NCBI GenBank assembly: GCA_946478975.1
Contig: CAMLEO010000312.1
Span: 1-7,723, forward strand
DNA length: 7,723 bases
DNA from: an uncultured Steroidobacter sp.
GTDB lineage: Bacteria; Pseudomonadota; Gammaproteobacteria; Steroidobacterales; Steroidobacteraceae
Direction of reading: 5' to 3'
Part shown: one piece after another, positions 1 through 7,137 of the stretch
Position numbering within the stretch: the first letter of the stretch is position 1
Layout of the letters: every line of letters starts with the position of its first letter
Translations under genes and position numbers: made by a program
The notes under the pieces: model-generated
Told to the model about the DNA's origin: nothing
The model's database searches: none
Seen by the model: the letters and a program-made list of their open reading frames with translations, nothing else

Positions 1-625
1 ACAGATTTTTGATCAAGCGGATGGACTGTGAGTAGTCGGGCCCAAGCGCCGGGCCGAGGACCGCCACCGGGTTGATTGCAGCCAGTTCGAGCTTGCCGCC
101 TTCGCGAGCAATGAAGTCCCACGCCGCACGTTCGGAGAGAGTCTTCGATTTCTGATAGAACCCCACGTGGCCCGTCAGATCGCTCCAGTCCGTTTCGTTG
201 AACGGCCGGTTCATCGGCGGATGTCCGACACCGACCGCACCAAACGCAGAAGTCAGCACCACGCGTTGAACTCCAGCATCGCGCGCGGCGCGCAGTACTC
301 GCAGATTTCCGTCCACCGCCGGTTGGATCCAATCCTCCTCGCGAACTTGATTGCCCGAGGGCGTCGGCGATGCGCCATGTAGTACATGGGCGCAGCCGGC
401 GACGGCTTCTGACCAGCCACGGTCGGCAGATAAATCCGCGACGACGAACGACAGGCGATCACCCGGCTCCGCCCCGCCTTCTTTGAGATTGGCGAGCACC
501 TCCGCGGCGCGTGCTGCCGAACGAATCGTAGTTCGCACGCGATATCCAGCACTCAGCAGCGCGAGTATGCAGTGCTGAGCAATGAACCCCGTGCCACCTG
601 TGACGAGCACCCATGCATCGTTCAC
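1..625 (-). CDS. NAD(P)-dependent epimerase/reductase, extended SDR family (3' end outside window)
   Basis: This is probably an NAD(P)H-dependent oxidoreductase of the extended short-chain dehydrogenase family, nearest in style to dihydroflavonol-4-reductase/cinnamoyl-CoA-reductase-like proteins; the substrate cannot be told. About 208 codons are visible and the frame is still open at base 1; the family usually has 320-350 residues, so the C-terminal substrate domain is missing. Seen: a Rossmann nucleotide motif TGGTGFIA (residues 9-16), an HGASP segment (83-87) where relatives have HVASP, a VVLTSAFGAVG strand with a likely catalytic Ser (about 126), the YxxxK pair as YQKSK (157-161), and NPVAVLGP (185-192). 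The start is GTG at 625, chosen because GGGAG lies 6 nt upstream and the Rossmann strand follows at once; the ATG at 644 is out of frame. It is divergent from the AraC-type gene, which may control it. Confidence 0.88.
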   Translation of the reverse strand, partial: MNDAWVLVTGGTGFIAQHCILALLSAGYRVRTTIRSAARAAEVLANLKEGGAEPGDRLSFVVADLSADRGWSEAVAGCAHVLHGASPTPSGNQVREEDWIQPAVDGNLRVLRAARDAGVQRVVLTSAFGAVGVGHPPMNRPFNETDWSDLTGHVGFYQKSKTLSERAAWDFIAREGGKLELAAINPVAVLGPALGPDYSQSIRLIKNL

Positions 626-631
626 GTCGAT

Positions 632-636
632 CTCCC
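632..636 (-). promoter_or_regulatory. Ribosome binding site deciding the GTG start of the SDR gene
   Basis: GGGAG on the minus strand, 6 nt before the GTG at 625. It is the only good Shine-Dalgarno sequence near the beginning of this reading frame and supports a GTG start. Confidence 0.6.
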
Positions 637-681
637 AATGACATGATGAATGGCGCAGAAGGTAAGGCGCGGGTCCCGGAC

Positions 682-687
682 TGTGAA
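682..687 (-). promoter_or_regulatory. Possible -35 element for the SDR gene
   Basis: TTCACA on the minus strand matches the sigma-70 -35 consensus TTGACA at 5 of 6 bases. The hexamer 17 bp downstream (TACCTT, 659-664) is a poor -10, matching only 3 of 6. It sits in the short gap between two divergent genes where a promoter is expected. The match is weak and this is an inference. Confidence 0.22.
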
Positions 688-690
688 TGC

Positions 691-719
691 TTGGCCGTGC
701 GTCTTTCTTGCGCGATAGT
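691..719 (+). promoter_or_regulatory. Possible sigma-70 promoter of the AraC-type gene
   Basis: TTGGCC (691-696) and GATAGT (714-719) are separated by 17 bp, the optimal spacing; each matches 4 of 6 consensus bases. A start site 7 bp after the -10 would fall at about 726, the first base of the ATG chosen for the regulator, giving a leaderless or nearly leaderless mRNA. No strong Shine-Dalgarno sequence precedes that ATG, which fits. This is moderate motif evidence only. Confidence 0.35.
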
Positions 720-725
720 ACGAGA

Positions 726-1652
726 ATGAGCGACGACCCCTTCTCCGACATTCTCAAGTTCACCAATGCCATCTCGCTCGTGACCGGCGGCTTCACCGCC
801 GGTGGCGCATGGGCCCTGCGCTTTCCGGCGCCGGACAAGATCAAATTCTTTGCCGTGGTGAAGGGCGGATGCTGGGTTCGCATCGACGGCGAAGCGCAGC
901 CGGTGCGGTTTGAGACAGGCGACGTCGGGCTGCTGGCAGCGAAGCGTTCGTTTGTTCTGGCCAGCGATCTGGAAGTCGCCCCTCTCGACGCAATGGCCGT
1001 ATTTTCCGGCGCGGGCGGCAGCAAGATGGCACTCGGCGACGGCAGCGATTTCGCCCAGATCGGCGGCCACATCCTGCTCGATCCGACCAGCGGGCGGCTG
1101 TTAGCAAATGTTTTGCCGCCGTGGATTCATGTTCCCGCGGCCTCAGCACACGCGACGACGTTTCGCTGGCTGCTCGACCGCCTCGTCGAGGAGCGAACCA
1201 CCGAGCAACCCGGAACACAACTCGCGACAGCACAATTGGCCCAGTTGCTGTTCATTCAGATCGTGCGCGCTCATCTGGAAACATCCAGCCCGATGCCGGC
1301 CGGATGGCTGCGAGCACTGCGCGACTCACGCATCGCTCCCGCCATCCGCTCGATGCACGCCGATCCCGCCCGCTCGTGGCGCCTGGCAGAGCTGGCGAAG
1401 ACATGCGCCATGTCACGAACGACGTTTGCTTTCCATTTCAGCAAGATCGCAGGCGTCGCGCCCCTTACCTATCTGACCGAATGGCGCATGCGGCTCGCCG
1501 AACGTGCGTTGCGAGAAGAAACCACGCCGGTCGCGGTGGTCGCGCGCTCGCTGGGCTATACATCCGAAAGCGCCTTCAGCAACGCGTTCAAACGCGTCAC
1601 CGGCAATTCCCCGAAGGCTTACCGGAGTGCCGCGGCGACTCCGTCAACGTGA
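726..1652 (+). CDS. AraC-family transcriptional regulator with N-terminal cupin-type domain
   Basis: This 308-residue protein is a DNA-binding regulator of the AraC/XylS family. Residues about 5-190 look like the cupin-type sensor domain common in AraC proteins next to oxidoreductase genes (start MSDDPFSDIL, then a beta-rich segment with KFFAVVKGGCWVRIDG). Residues about 208-305 carry the two helix-turn-helix units: LAELAKTCAMSRTTFAFHFS (220-239) and VARSLGYTSESAFSNAFKR (272-290), followed by the typical GNSPKAYR end. The frame also opens at an ATG at 687, but the family starts at the MSDDP methionine, so 726 is preferred; only a weak purine stretch precedes it. It is divergent from the SDR gene, its most likely target, and converges on flhB with a 9-bp gap. 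The ligand is unknown. Nothing links it directly to motility. Confidence 0.93.
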   Translation: MSDDPFSDILKFTNAISLVTGGFTAGGAWALRFPAPDKIKFFAVVKGGCWVRIDGEAQPVRFETGDVGLLAAKRSFVLASDLEVAPLDAMAVFSGAGGSKMALGDGSDFAQIGGHILLDPTSGRLLANVLPPWIHVPAASAHATTFRWLLDRLVEERTTEQPGTQLATAQLAQLLFIQIVRAHLETSSPMPAGWLRALRDSRIAPAIRSMHADPARSWRLAELAKTCAMSRTTFAFHFSKIAGVAPLTYLTEWRMRLAERALREETTPVAVVARSLGYTSESAFSNAFKRVTGNSPKAYRSAAATPST

Positions 1653-1661
1653 ATTGTCCCG

Positions 1662-2777
1662 CTACTCCGCGACCGTCACATCCGGTCTTGGCGGCGGCTG
1701 GAAGCCCGAGCGCCTGGCGACGCGCAGCTGGAAGATGTAGGTGAGGACTTGCGCGACGGCTTGATAGACCGTTGCCGGAATTTCAGCGCCGATTTCGACG
1801 TTCTTGTACAGCACGCGAGCGAGCGGCGGCGCTTCGAAGATGGGGACGGAATGTTCCGTCGCGACTTCGCGGATGCGGGCGGCGATCAGGTCCACACCTT
1901 TGGCGACGACGATGGGGGCGCGCATGCGTTTTTCGTCGTAGCGCAGGGCCACCGCGAAGTGCGTCGGGTTGGTGACGATCACGTCAGCCTTCGGCACATC
2001 CTGCATCATGCGCTGGCGGGCCATCTGCTGCTGCACCTGGCGAATGCGGCCCTTCACTTCCGGCGAGCCTTCGCTTTCCTTGTGCTCCTCACGGATTTCC
2101 TGGCGGCTCATCTTCAACTGCTTGGCATATGTCCACAGCTGATAGGGAACATCGATGCCCGCGATGATGATGAGGCCGGCGGTGATGGACAGCAGCGCTT
2201 TGCCGCTCAACTGAATCGTGTGCGCGATCGCTTCATCTAAAGGCTGCTGGCCGAGCGCCAACAGCATCGGCGCGTCCTTCCACAGCACGATGACTGCAAC
2301 CAGGCCGACGACGCCGAACTTCGCCAAGGCTTTCACCAGCTCGATCACGGCGCGCATCGAGAACACGCGCTTGAAACCTTCGATGGGATTGAGCCGACTG
2401 AACTGCGGCAGCAACGCTTCAGTGCTGAAGCTCCAGCCGCCGAGCGCAAGCGGCGCAAGAATGGCAGCGAGACAGATGATTCCGAGAATGGGCGCGCAGA
2501 TCTTCAATCCATCGATCGCGGCAGTGGTTAGCGCCGGGATCATCTGCGTGTGATCGAGCGCCTGCTCGCGCGTGAGCGTCAGGCTTCGCTGCATGAAGCC
2601 AGCCAGCTTGCCGGCAAGCTGATCTCCCATCATGTACAACGCAGCCGCGGCCGACATCGTCACCGCCGCCGCACTCAAATCCTTGGATCGTGGGATCTGC
2701 CCTTTGCGCCTCGCTTCCTCGAGGCGCTTGGGAGTAGCGGATTCGGTTTTTTCCTGGGCGTCATCGCCTTCTGCCAT
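1662..2777 (-). CDS. flhB: Flagellar export switch protein FlhB
   Basis: FlhB is the inner-membrane export-gate protein that switches flagellar type III secretion from rod/hook to filament substrates. The 371-residue length is usual for the family. Seen: the N-terminal export motif EKTESATPKRLEEARRKGQ (9-27), four hydrophobic segments (about 37-57, 88-115, 145-167, 188-210), the conserved NPIEGFKRVFS (130-140), and a cytoplasmic domain after about 211 with the autocleavage motif NPTH (270-273, bases 1959-1970). FlhB cleaves itself between this Asn and Pro. A charged linker lies before it. The start at 2777 has AGGAG 7 nt upstream, overlapping the fliR stop codon. It is the last gene of the operon and converges with the AraC-type gene; flhA, which often follows in gammaproteobacteria, is not here. 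Confidence 0.98.
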   Translation of the reverse strand: MAEGDDAQEKTESATPKRLEEARRKGQIPRSKDLSAAAVTMSAAAALYMMGDQLAGKLAGFMQRSLTLTREQALDHTQMIPALTTAAIDGLKICAPILGIICLAAILAPLALGGWSFSTEALLPQFSRLNPIEGFKRVFSMRAVIELVKALAKFGVVGLVAVIVLWKDAPMLLALGQQPLDEAIAHTIQLSGKALLSITAGLIIIAGIDVPYQLWTYAKQLKMSRQEIREEHKESEGSPEVKGRIRQVQQQMARQRMMQDVPKADVIVTNPTHFAVALRYDEKRMRAPIVVAKGVDLIAARIREVATEHSVPIFEAPPLARVLYKNVEIGAEIPATVYQAVAQVLTYIFQLRVARRSGFQPPPRPDVTVAE

Positions 2778-2784
2778 GGCGCAA

Positions 2785-2789
2785 CTCCT
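2785..2789 (-). promoter_or_regulatory. flhB ribosome binding site overlapping the fliR stop codon
   Basis: AGGAG lies 7 nt before the flhB ATG. Its first two bases are the last two of the fliR TAG stop (2788-2790), so ribosomes ending fliR cover the flhB initiation site, suggesting coupled translation. Confidence 0.65.
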
Positions 2790-3567
2790 AGGGCGTGATC
2801 TTGAGCAGCGTGCGGATCACTCCGAACGCCGCTTCCAGCGATTGACCGAATGCCGCCAGCACCGACGGCAAGCCCACATACATGATCACCAGGCCCGCGA
2901 TCAGCGTGATCGGAAAGCCGACCGCGAACAGATTCAACGTCGGCGCCGCGCGGCTCATCACGCCGAACGCGAGGTTCACAACCAACAATGCGGCCATGCC
3001 CGGCAGCGCGACGGCCAGGGCGCCAGCAAACAATTGGCTGCCCCACTCCACCACGTGCCACACCATGCCGCTGTCGAGCCCGGTCATGCCCACCGGCAAC
3101 GTGGTAAATCCCTGCGCGAGAATTTCGATCAACACCAGGTGGCCGTTGATCGCAAGAAACGTCAGCGTGACCATGATCATGTACAGCTGGCCGAGCACCG
3201 GCGTGCTCACGCCGCGCAACGGATCGACGTTGAACGCGAAGCCCAGGCCCATGGTGTTCGACAGCAACTGGCCGCCCATCGCCAGCGCGTCGAAAATCAA
3301 TTGCAGCGCGAACGCGGTGGCGAACCCGATGATGACCTGATGAATGGTGACGACGACCGCCGCCGCGGAGAATGTTTCGATGTCAGGCGGAGGCACGAGC
3401 GGTGCGACGATCAGCGTGACGGCGCCCGCCATCAGCAAACGCACGCGCGGCGGCACGAAGTTCGCGCCGAAGATCGGCGCCATCATGAAACAGGCGCCGA
3501 TGCGAATGAACGGCCACAGGTACTGGGCAAGCCACGCTTCCAGCTGTCCTGTGGTGATGTTGATCAT
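2788..3567 (-). CDS. fliR: Flagellar export-gate protein FliR
   Basis: FliR is an integral membrane subunit of the flagellar type III export gate; in characterised systems a single FliR joins five FliP and four FliQ in a helical core. The 259-residue length is normal. Seen: about six hydrophobic segments (roughly 12-32, 43-60, 68-92, 126-148, 176-200, 212-233), the GLGFAFNVDP loop (107-116) and the hallmark NLAFGVMSRAAPTLNLFAVGFP region (198-219). The ATG at 3567 is 10 nt after the fliQ stop. Its leader has no Shine-Dalgarno sequence; instead it carries CCTCCC (3572-3577), so initiation is probably coupled to fliQ translation. The gene is intact. Confidence 0.97.
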   Translation of the reverse strand: MINITTGQLEAWLAQYLWPFIRIGACFMMAPIFGANFVPPRVRLLMAGAVTLIVAPLVPPPDIETFSAAAVVVTIHQVIIGFATAFALQLIFDALAMGGQLLSNTMGLGFAFNVDPLRGVSTPVLGQLYMIMVTLTFLAINGHLVLIEILAQGFTTLPVGMTGLDSGMVWHVVEWGSQLFAGALAVALPGMAALLVVNLAFGVMSRAAPTLNLFAVGFPITLIAGLVIMYVGLPSVLAAFGQSLEAAFGVIRTLLKITP

Positions 3568-3577
3568 CGGCGGGAGG

Positions 3578-3847
3578 TCAGCCGATCAGTCCGGGAATGC
3601 TTTCGAACAGCTCGCGCGTGTAGCCGACGATGACCTTGAGCATCCACGGGCCCGCGATCACCAGCGTCGCCGCCATGCCGATCAGCTTGGGGATGAACGA
3701 CAGCGTCATTTCGTTGATCTGGGTCGCGGCCTGAAACACGCCGACCAGCAAGCCGATCGCGAGCGCAGCCAGCAGCAGCGGCGCCGCGAGCAGCATGGTG
3801 ATTTCCAGCGCGTGCCGGCCGACGGTCATGATGGTTTCAGGCGTCAT
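3578..3847 (-). CDS. fliQ: Flagellar export-gate protein FliQ
   Basis: FliQ is the small two-helix subunit of the flagellar export gate, packed around the FliP/FliR core in the inner membrane. The 89-residue length is exactly typical. Seen: the start [14 protein letters not shown], hydrophobic segments at about 15-38 and 50-72, and between them the conserved [17 protein letters not shown] (39-55). The ATG overlaps the fliP stop by 4 nt (ATGA at 3844-3847), a classic arrangement for translational coupling. No separate ribosome site is needed. Confidence 0.97.
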   Translation of the reverse strand: MTPETIMTVGRHALEITMLLAAPLLLAALAIGLLVGVFQAATQINEMTLSFIPKLIGMAATLVIAGPWMLKVIVGYTRELFESIPGLIG

Positions 3848-4599
3848 TGATAGAAACTCGCTGCCAGCGTGCCCATGATCAGGCTCCAGCCATCGACCAG
3901 CACGAACAGCATCAGTTTGAACGGTAACGAGATCAGCACCGGCGACAGCATCATCATGCCCATGGACATGAGCACGCTGGCGACCACCAGGTCGATGATC
4001 ACGAACGGAATGAAGATCAAAAAGCCGATCTGGAACGCCGACTTCAACTCGCTGGTCGCGAACGCCGGCACCAGGATGCGCAGCGGCACGTCCTCGGGCT
4101 TGTCGAACCCTTCGCCGCCGGAGATGCGCACGAACGTCGCGATGTCACTTTCGCGCGTCTGATCGAGCATGAAACGCTTCAACGGCTCCGCGCCGGTTTT
4201 CATCGCGGTCATGGCGTCCATGGTGCCGGCCATGTACGGCTGCACAGCGTCGGTGTTGATCTTGTCGATCACCGGGCCCATCACGAACAACGTGAGAAAC
4301 AACGACAGGCCGATCAGCACCTGGTTCGGCGGCGCCTGGCCGGCGCCCAGCGCCTGGCGCAGGATCGCCAGCACGATGACGATGCGCGTGAACGCCGTCA
4401 TCATAAGCACGATGCCCGGCAACAGCGTGATCGCCGTCATCAGGATCAGGATCTGCAGGGTCAGGGAATATTCCTGGCCGCCGCCGGGCGCGGTCGTCAC
4501 CGTCACCGCCGGAATGCCGGCCGCAAAAGAAACAAACGGCAACAGCAGCAGCGCCGCCGCCAGGCCGTAACGCGACAATGATTTGCCGAAGGGGCGCAT
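3844..4599 (-). CDS. fliP: Flagellar export-gate protein FliP
   Basis: FliP forms the pentameric core of the flagellar export gate in the inner membrane. From the ATG at 4599 it has 251 residues, normal for the family. Seen: a cleavable signal peptide (about 1-27, small residues at SFAAG), characteristic of FliP; hydrophobic segment 47-68; the conserved [19 protein letters not shown] (67-85) and [16 protein letters not shown] (88-103); and the C-terminal pair [20 protein letters not shown] (192-211) and [17 protein letters not shown] (224-240). The start is ambiguous: GTG at 4602 and ATG at 4599 are adjacent. I prefer the ATG, which shares one base with the fliO stop (TGATG). It overlaps fliQ by 4 nt. 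Confidence 0.96.
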   Translation of the reverse strand: MRPFGKSLSRYGLAAALLLLPFVSFAAGIPAVTVTTAPGGGQEYSLTLQILILMTAITLLPGIVLMMTAFTRIVIVLAILRQALGAGQAPPNQVLIGLSLFLTLFVMGPVIDKINTDAVQPYMAGTMDAMTAMKTGAEPLKRFMLDQTRESDIATFVRISGGEGFDKPEDVPLRILVPAFATSELKSAFQIGFLIFIPFVIIDLVVASVLMSMGMMMLSPVLISLPFKLMLFVLVDGWSLIMGTLAASFYQ

Positions 4600-5180
4600 C
4601 ACAGCCCCAGGCTCCGCTTCAGAATCGCCTTGAAATCGTGGCTCGGGGGCACGGCGCCGCCGGCGCTCACCATCGGGCCCGTGGTGGTGGGCGGCGTGAC
4701 CGGCTCACTCAACACATGCAGAGTGCTCACGCGCCCGGGCGCGACACCGATCAGCAACTGCTGATTGCCGACTTGAATCAGCACCACGCGCTCTTTGGTT
4801 CCAACAGCAATCTCAGTAATGACGTGCAGGGCGCCAGTGTTGAACTTGCCGAAGCCGCGCAGGCGACGCACGACCCAGGCAGCAGCAAACACAGCGGCCA
4901 GAACCAACAACAATGACAATGTGACTTGCGCCAAGCCGCCCGCACCAACTGCGGTCGCAGTCTCGTTCGGCTTCGGGGCGGCGAACTTCTCGGCGGCGAA
5001 CACAGCCGGCGCGGCCAGGCACAGCGCCAGCACGCCCGCTGAAATCACAAAGCCTCGGATCGCCATGCCGCGAATCACGGACAACAGCACATCGCGAGAC
5101 ATCTTGCCTTTGGGAGGAGTCGGCGCGCTGGACGGGGCAGGCGCGCCCGCTTCGACGGGGCTCACTTCGACCTTGCTCAC
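4599..5180 (-). CDS. fliO: Flagellar biosynthesis protein FliO
   Basis: FliO is a membrane protein that helps FliP assemble into the export gate. At 193 residues from the GTG it is long for the family. Seen: a polar P/A-rich stretch (1-26), a signal-like hydrophobic segment ending AAPAVFA (43-62), a second membrane segment (about 82-104), then the cytoplasmic FliO domain with [20 protein letters not shown] (118-137) and [17 protein letters not shown] (141-157). The GTG at 5180 overlaps the fliN stop by 4 nt (GTGA) and suggests coupling, but has no Shine-Dalgarno sequence. An in-frame ATG at 5102 (residue 27) has AAAGG 4 nt upstream and would begin nearer the signal segment. Identity is secure from sequence and position; the start is not. 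Confidence 0.9.
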   Translation of the reverse strand: MSKVEVSPVEAGAPAPSSAPTPPKGKMSRDVLLSVIRGMAIRGFVISAGVLALCLAAPAVFAAEKFAAPKPNETATAVGAGGLAQVTLSLLLVLAAVFAAAWVVRRLRGFGKFNTGALHVITEIAVGTKERVVLIQVGNQQLLIGVAPGRVSTLHVLSEPVTPPTTTGPMVSAGGAVPPSHDFKAILKRSLGL

Positions 5181-5557
5181 TTCAGCTTGCGAATCCGCTC
5201 GGACGGAGAAATCACGTCGGTGAGGCGGATGCCGAATTTTTCGTTGACGACCACGACTTCGCCGTGCGCGACCAGCGTGCCGTTGACGAACACGTCCAGC
5301 GGCTCGCCGGCGGCGCGATCGAGCTCCACCACCGAACCCTGGTTGAGTTGCAACAAGTTGCGAATCGGGATGCGCGTGCGGCCGACCTCCATCGACAGCG
5401 TGACCGGCACGTCGAGGATGACGTCCAGGTTGACTTCGGCGGTATTGGCGGGAGCAGGTTCGCTCGCTCGCGGCGCGTTCTGACGTTGCTCACGCGCCAG
5501 CAGTTCTTCGAACTGCGCGGCCTGCGCGGCTTCCATCGCTTCTTTGCTCATGCCCAT
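5177..5557 (-). CDS. fliN: Flagellar motor switch protein FliN
   Basis: FliN forms the lower rim of the cytoplasmic C-ring with FliM, acting in rotation switching and as a docking site for export substrates via FliH. It is 126 residues, within the family range. Seen: a variable N-terminal helix with an Ala/Glu-rich stretch (5-25), a P/A linker (29-41), then a complete SpoA domain (about 45-118) with VNLDVILDVPVTLSMEVGRT (42-61), LNQGSVVELDRAAGEPLDV (71-89) and VVVVNEKFGIRLTDV (101-115). The ATG at 5557 has GAGAG 7 nt upstream; the ATG two codons later would be too far from it. The gap from fliM is 10 nt; it overlaps fliO by 4 nt. Confidence 0.97.
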   Translation of the reverse strand: MGMSKEAMEAAQAAQFEELLAREQRQNAPRASEPAPANTAEVNLDVILDVPVTLSMEVGRTRIPIRNLLQLNQGSVVELDRAAGEPLDVFVNGTLVAHGEVVVVNEKFGIRLTDVISPSERIRKLK

Positions 5558-5567
5558 GGTGAATCTC

Positions 5568-6572
5568 TCAAGCCTTACCGTTCAAGGTGTCAATGACGCG
5601 CGGACGGATGCGGGTAATACGATCTTCGATCTGCACGGCCTGCTGGCCGTTGGAAATGCCGAAAGTGCCTCTGAAAATCGGCACGTCCTCGGCCAGGACG
5701 GTGGCGCGACCGTTGAAATCGCACGGCAGGACGTCGCCGACCTTCATTTCCATCAGCTGGCGCATCGTGAGCTTGGCGCGACCCAGCAGCGTCGTCAGCT
5801 CCACGTCTGCGTCTTCGATCTCTTCCTTCAGCGCCGTCACCCAGCGCTCGTCGTGCTCGACGCGGTCGCTCGCGACGCCGGCGTCCAGCAGCTCGCGCAG
5901 CGGCTCGATCATGGCGTACGGCATGGTGATGTGAATGTCGCCGCCGCCGCCGTCGAGCTCGACGTGGAAGCTGGTCACGACCACGATTTCCGTCGGGCTC
6001 ACGATGTTGGCGAAGTGCGGATTGATTTCCGAATTGATGTATTCGACGTCGAGGCGCTGGACGTGCGACCACGCTTCCTTCACGTCGGCGAAGATATGTT
6101 TCAGCAGCATGTGGATGATGCGCTGTTCGGTCGCGGTGAACTCGCGGCCTTCGATCTTGGCGTAGCGGCCGTTGCCGCCGAAGAAATTGTCGACCGCCGC
6201 GAACACCAGCTTCGGATCGATCACCACCAGGCCGGTGCCCCGCAGCGGCAGGATTTTGATCAGGTTCAGGTTGGTCGGCACGTGCAGCGAATGCACGTAC
6301 TCGCTGAACTTCTGCATCTTCACCGGCGCCACCGCCACTTCCGGCGTCCGGCGCAGCAGGTTGAACAAGCTGATGCGGAACAGGCGCGCGAAACGCTCGT
6401 TGATCATTTCGAGCGTCGGCATGCGACCGCGAACGATGCGAACCTGGTTCGCAAAGTCGTAATTGCGCGCCTCGCCCGGAGTCATGGGCGCATCGGTCTT
6501 GACGGCGCCGCTGTCTACACCATGCAGCAGGGCGTCGATTTCATCTTGATTTAGAATGTCACTGCCGGACAT
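5568..6572 (-). CDS. fliM: Flagellar motor switch protein FliM
   Basis: FliM is the C-ring protein that binds phosphorylated CheY and transmits the switch signal to FliG. It is 334 residues, typical. Seen: the N-terminal CheY-P-binding motif DILNQDEIDALL (5-16), a short linker, the CheC-like middle domain (about 45-235) with the FliG-contacting GGNG motif (132-135, in DNFFGGNGR), conserved INPHFANIVSPTEIVVV (183-199), and a C-terminal SpoA domain (about 255-325) that pairs with FliN. The ATG at 6572 is preceded by AAAGG at 8 nt. It lies 24 nt after fliL and 10 nt before fliN. An intact CheY-P site implies that a chemotaxis system exists elsewhere in the genome. Confidence 0.98.
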   Translation of the reverse strand: MSGSDILNQDEIDALLHGVDSGAVKTDAPMTPGEARNYDFANQVRIVRGRMPTLEMINERFARLFRISLFNLLRRTPEVAVAPVKMQKFSEYVHSLHVPTNLNLIKILPLRGTGLVVIDPKLVFAAVDNFFGGNGRYAKIEGREFTATEQRIIHMLLKHIFADVKEAWSHVQRLDVEYINSEINPHFANIVSPTEIVVVTSFHVELDGGGGDIHITMPYAMIEPLRELLDAGVASDRVEHDERWVTALKEEIEDADVELTTLLGRAKLTMRQLMEMKVGDVLPCDFNGRATVLAEDVPIFRGTFGISNGQQAVQIEDRITRIRPRVIDTLNGKA

Positions 6573-6596
6573 GACTTCGACCTTTGCGCCTTCGCG

Positions 6597-7100
6597 TTAC
6601 TGCATCACAAAGCTGGTGAAGTACAGCTGCTCGACGTTCTCGGGCTTGCCGCCCTCGGCGGAAATCACATCGTGAACGGCCTGCAGCGCCTCGGCGCGCA
6701 GTTTCTCTTTGCCTTCACGCGTGCTGATGGTTTCGTACGTCTGGCTGCCGAGCAGCATCAACAGATCGTTGCGCAGTTTCGGATCGTGCAGGCGGATCAG
6801 CTCGGCCGTGGCCGGATCACGCGTCATCACTTCGACGCTCACCTGCAGGAAGCGCATCATGCCGCGGTTCTCGAAATTCACCACGAACGGCGGATCGAAC
6901 TTCAGATACTGGGCCGGCAGCTTGGCCGCCGCCGCTTCGTGACCTTCTTCGCTGCTCTGCTTGTCGTGGCCCTTTTTCGCGCTCATGAAGAACACGCCGC
7001 CACCAGCCGCCCCTGCAGCCAGCACCGAGCACAGCACGATCACTAACATCTTGGACTTGGCGGGCGCCGCTGGAGCGTCGCCTGCAGGAGCATCGGACAT
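6597..7100 (-). CDS. fliL: Flagellar basal body-associated protein FliL
   Basis: FliL is a single-pass inner-membrane protein at the basal body; in studied bacteria it surrounds or stabilises the stator and affects torque and swarming. From the ATG at 7100 it has 167 residues, typical. Seen: a short Ala/Pro-rich cytoplasmic tail (1-16), one membrane helix (about 18-40), a charged periplasmic linker, and the FliL domain with YLKFDPPFVVNFENRG (65-80), FLQVSVEVMTRD (84-95), LRNDLLMLLGSQTYETIST (109-127) and the C-terminal VEQLYFTSFVMQ (156-167). The start at 7100 has GAGGA 7 nt upstream. The frame extends to a GTG at 7154, but those codons are the sigma-54 promoter itself, so that start can be excluded if the promoter is real. 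First gene of the operon. Confidence 0.96.
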   Translation of the reverse strand: MSDAPAGDAPAAPAKSKMLVIVLCSVLAAGAAGGGVFFMSAKKGHDKQSSEEGHEAAAAKLPAQYLKFDPPFVVNFENRGMMRFLQVSVEVMTRDPATAELIRLHDPKLRNDLLMLLGSQTYETISTREGKEKLRAEALQAVHDVISAEGGKPENVEQLYFTSFVMQ

Positions 7101-7107
7101 TGCGCAT

Positions 7108-7112
7108 TCCTC
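7108..7112 (-). promoter_or_regulatory. fliL ribosome binding site
   Basis: GAGGA, 7 nt before the ATG at 7100. It fixes the fliL start and lies within the short leader expected downstream of the sigma-54 promoter. Confidence 0.65.
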
Positions 7113-7137
7113 GAAGACTTCGTCGCGCTCAGTAATT

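Noticed and set aside
692..712. TGG...TTGC pair upstream of the AraC-type gene as a second sigma-54 promoter
   Set aside because: The spacing between the two halves is several bases too long, and sigma-54 promoters need near-exact spacing.
687..725. Extra 13 residues on the AraC-type regulator from ATG 687
   Set aside because: The family start fits the MSDDP methionine at 726, and the upstream codons overlap the likely promoter.
459..1070. Minus-strand open frame spanning the AraC/reductase gap
   Set aside because: It overlaps two well-supported genes in another frame and would cover their promoter region; no recognisable domain.
2632..3633. Long plus-strand open frame of about 333 codons
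   Set aside because: It is antisense to flhB/fliR, rich in His/Arg/Asp/Gln as expected from the opposite strand of GC-rich membrane-protein genes, and shows no domain.
5544..6554. Long plus-strand open frame of about 336 codons opposite fliM
   Set aside because: It mirrors the fliM reading frame; the composition (many Asp, His, Val, Gln) is that of a shadow frame and fliM itself is unmistakable.
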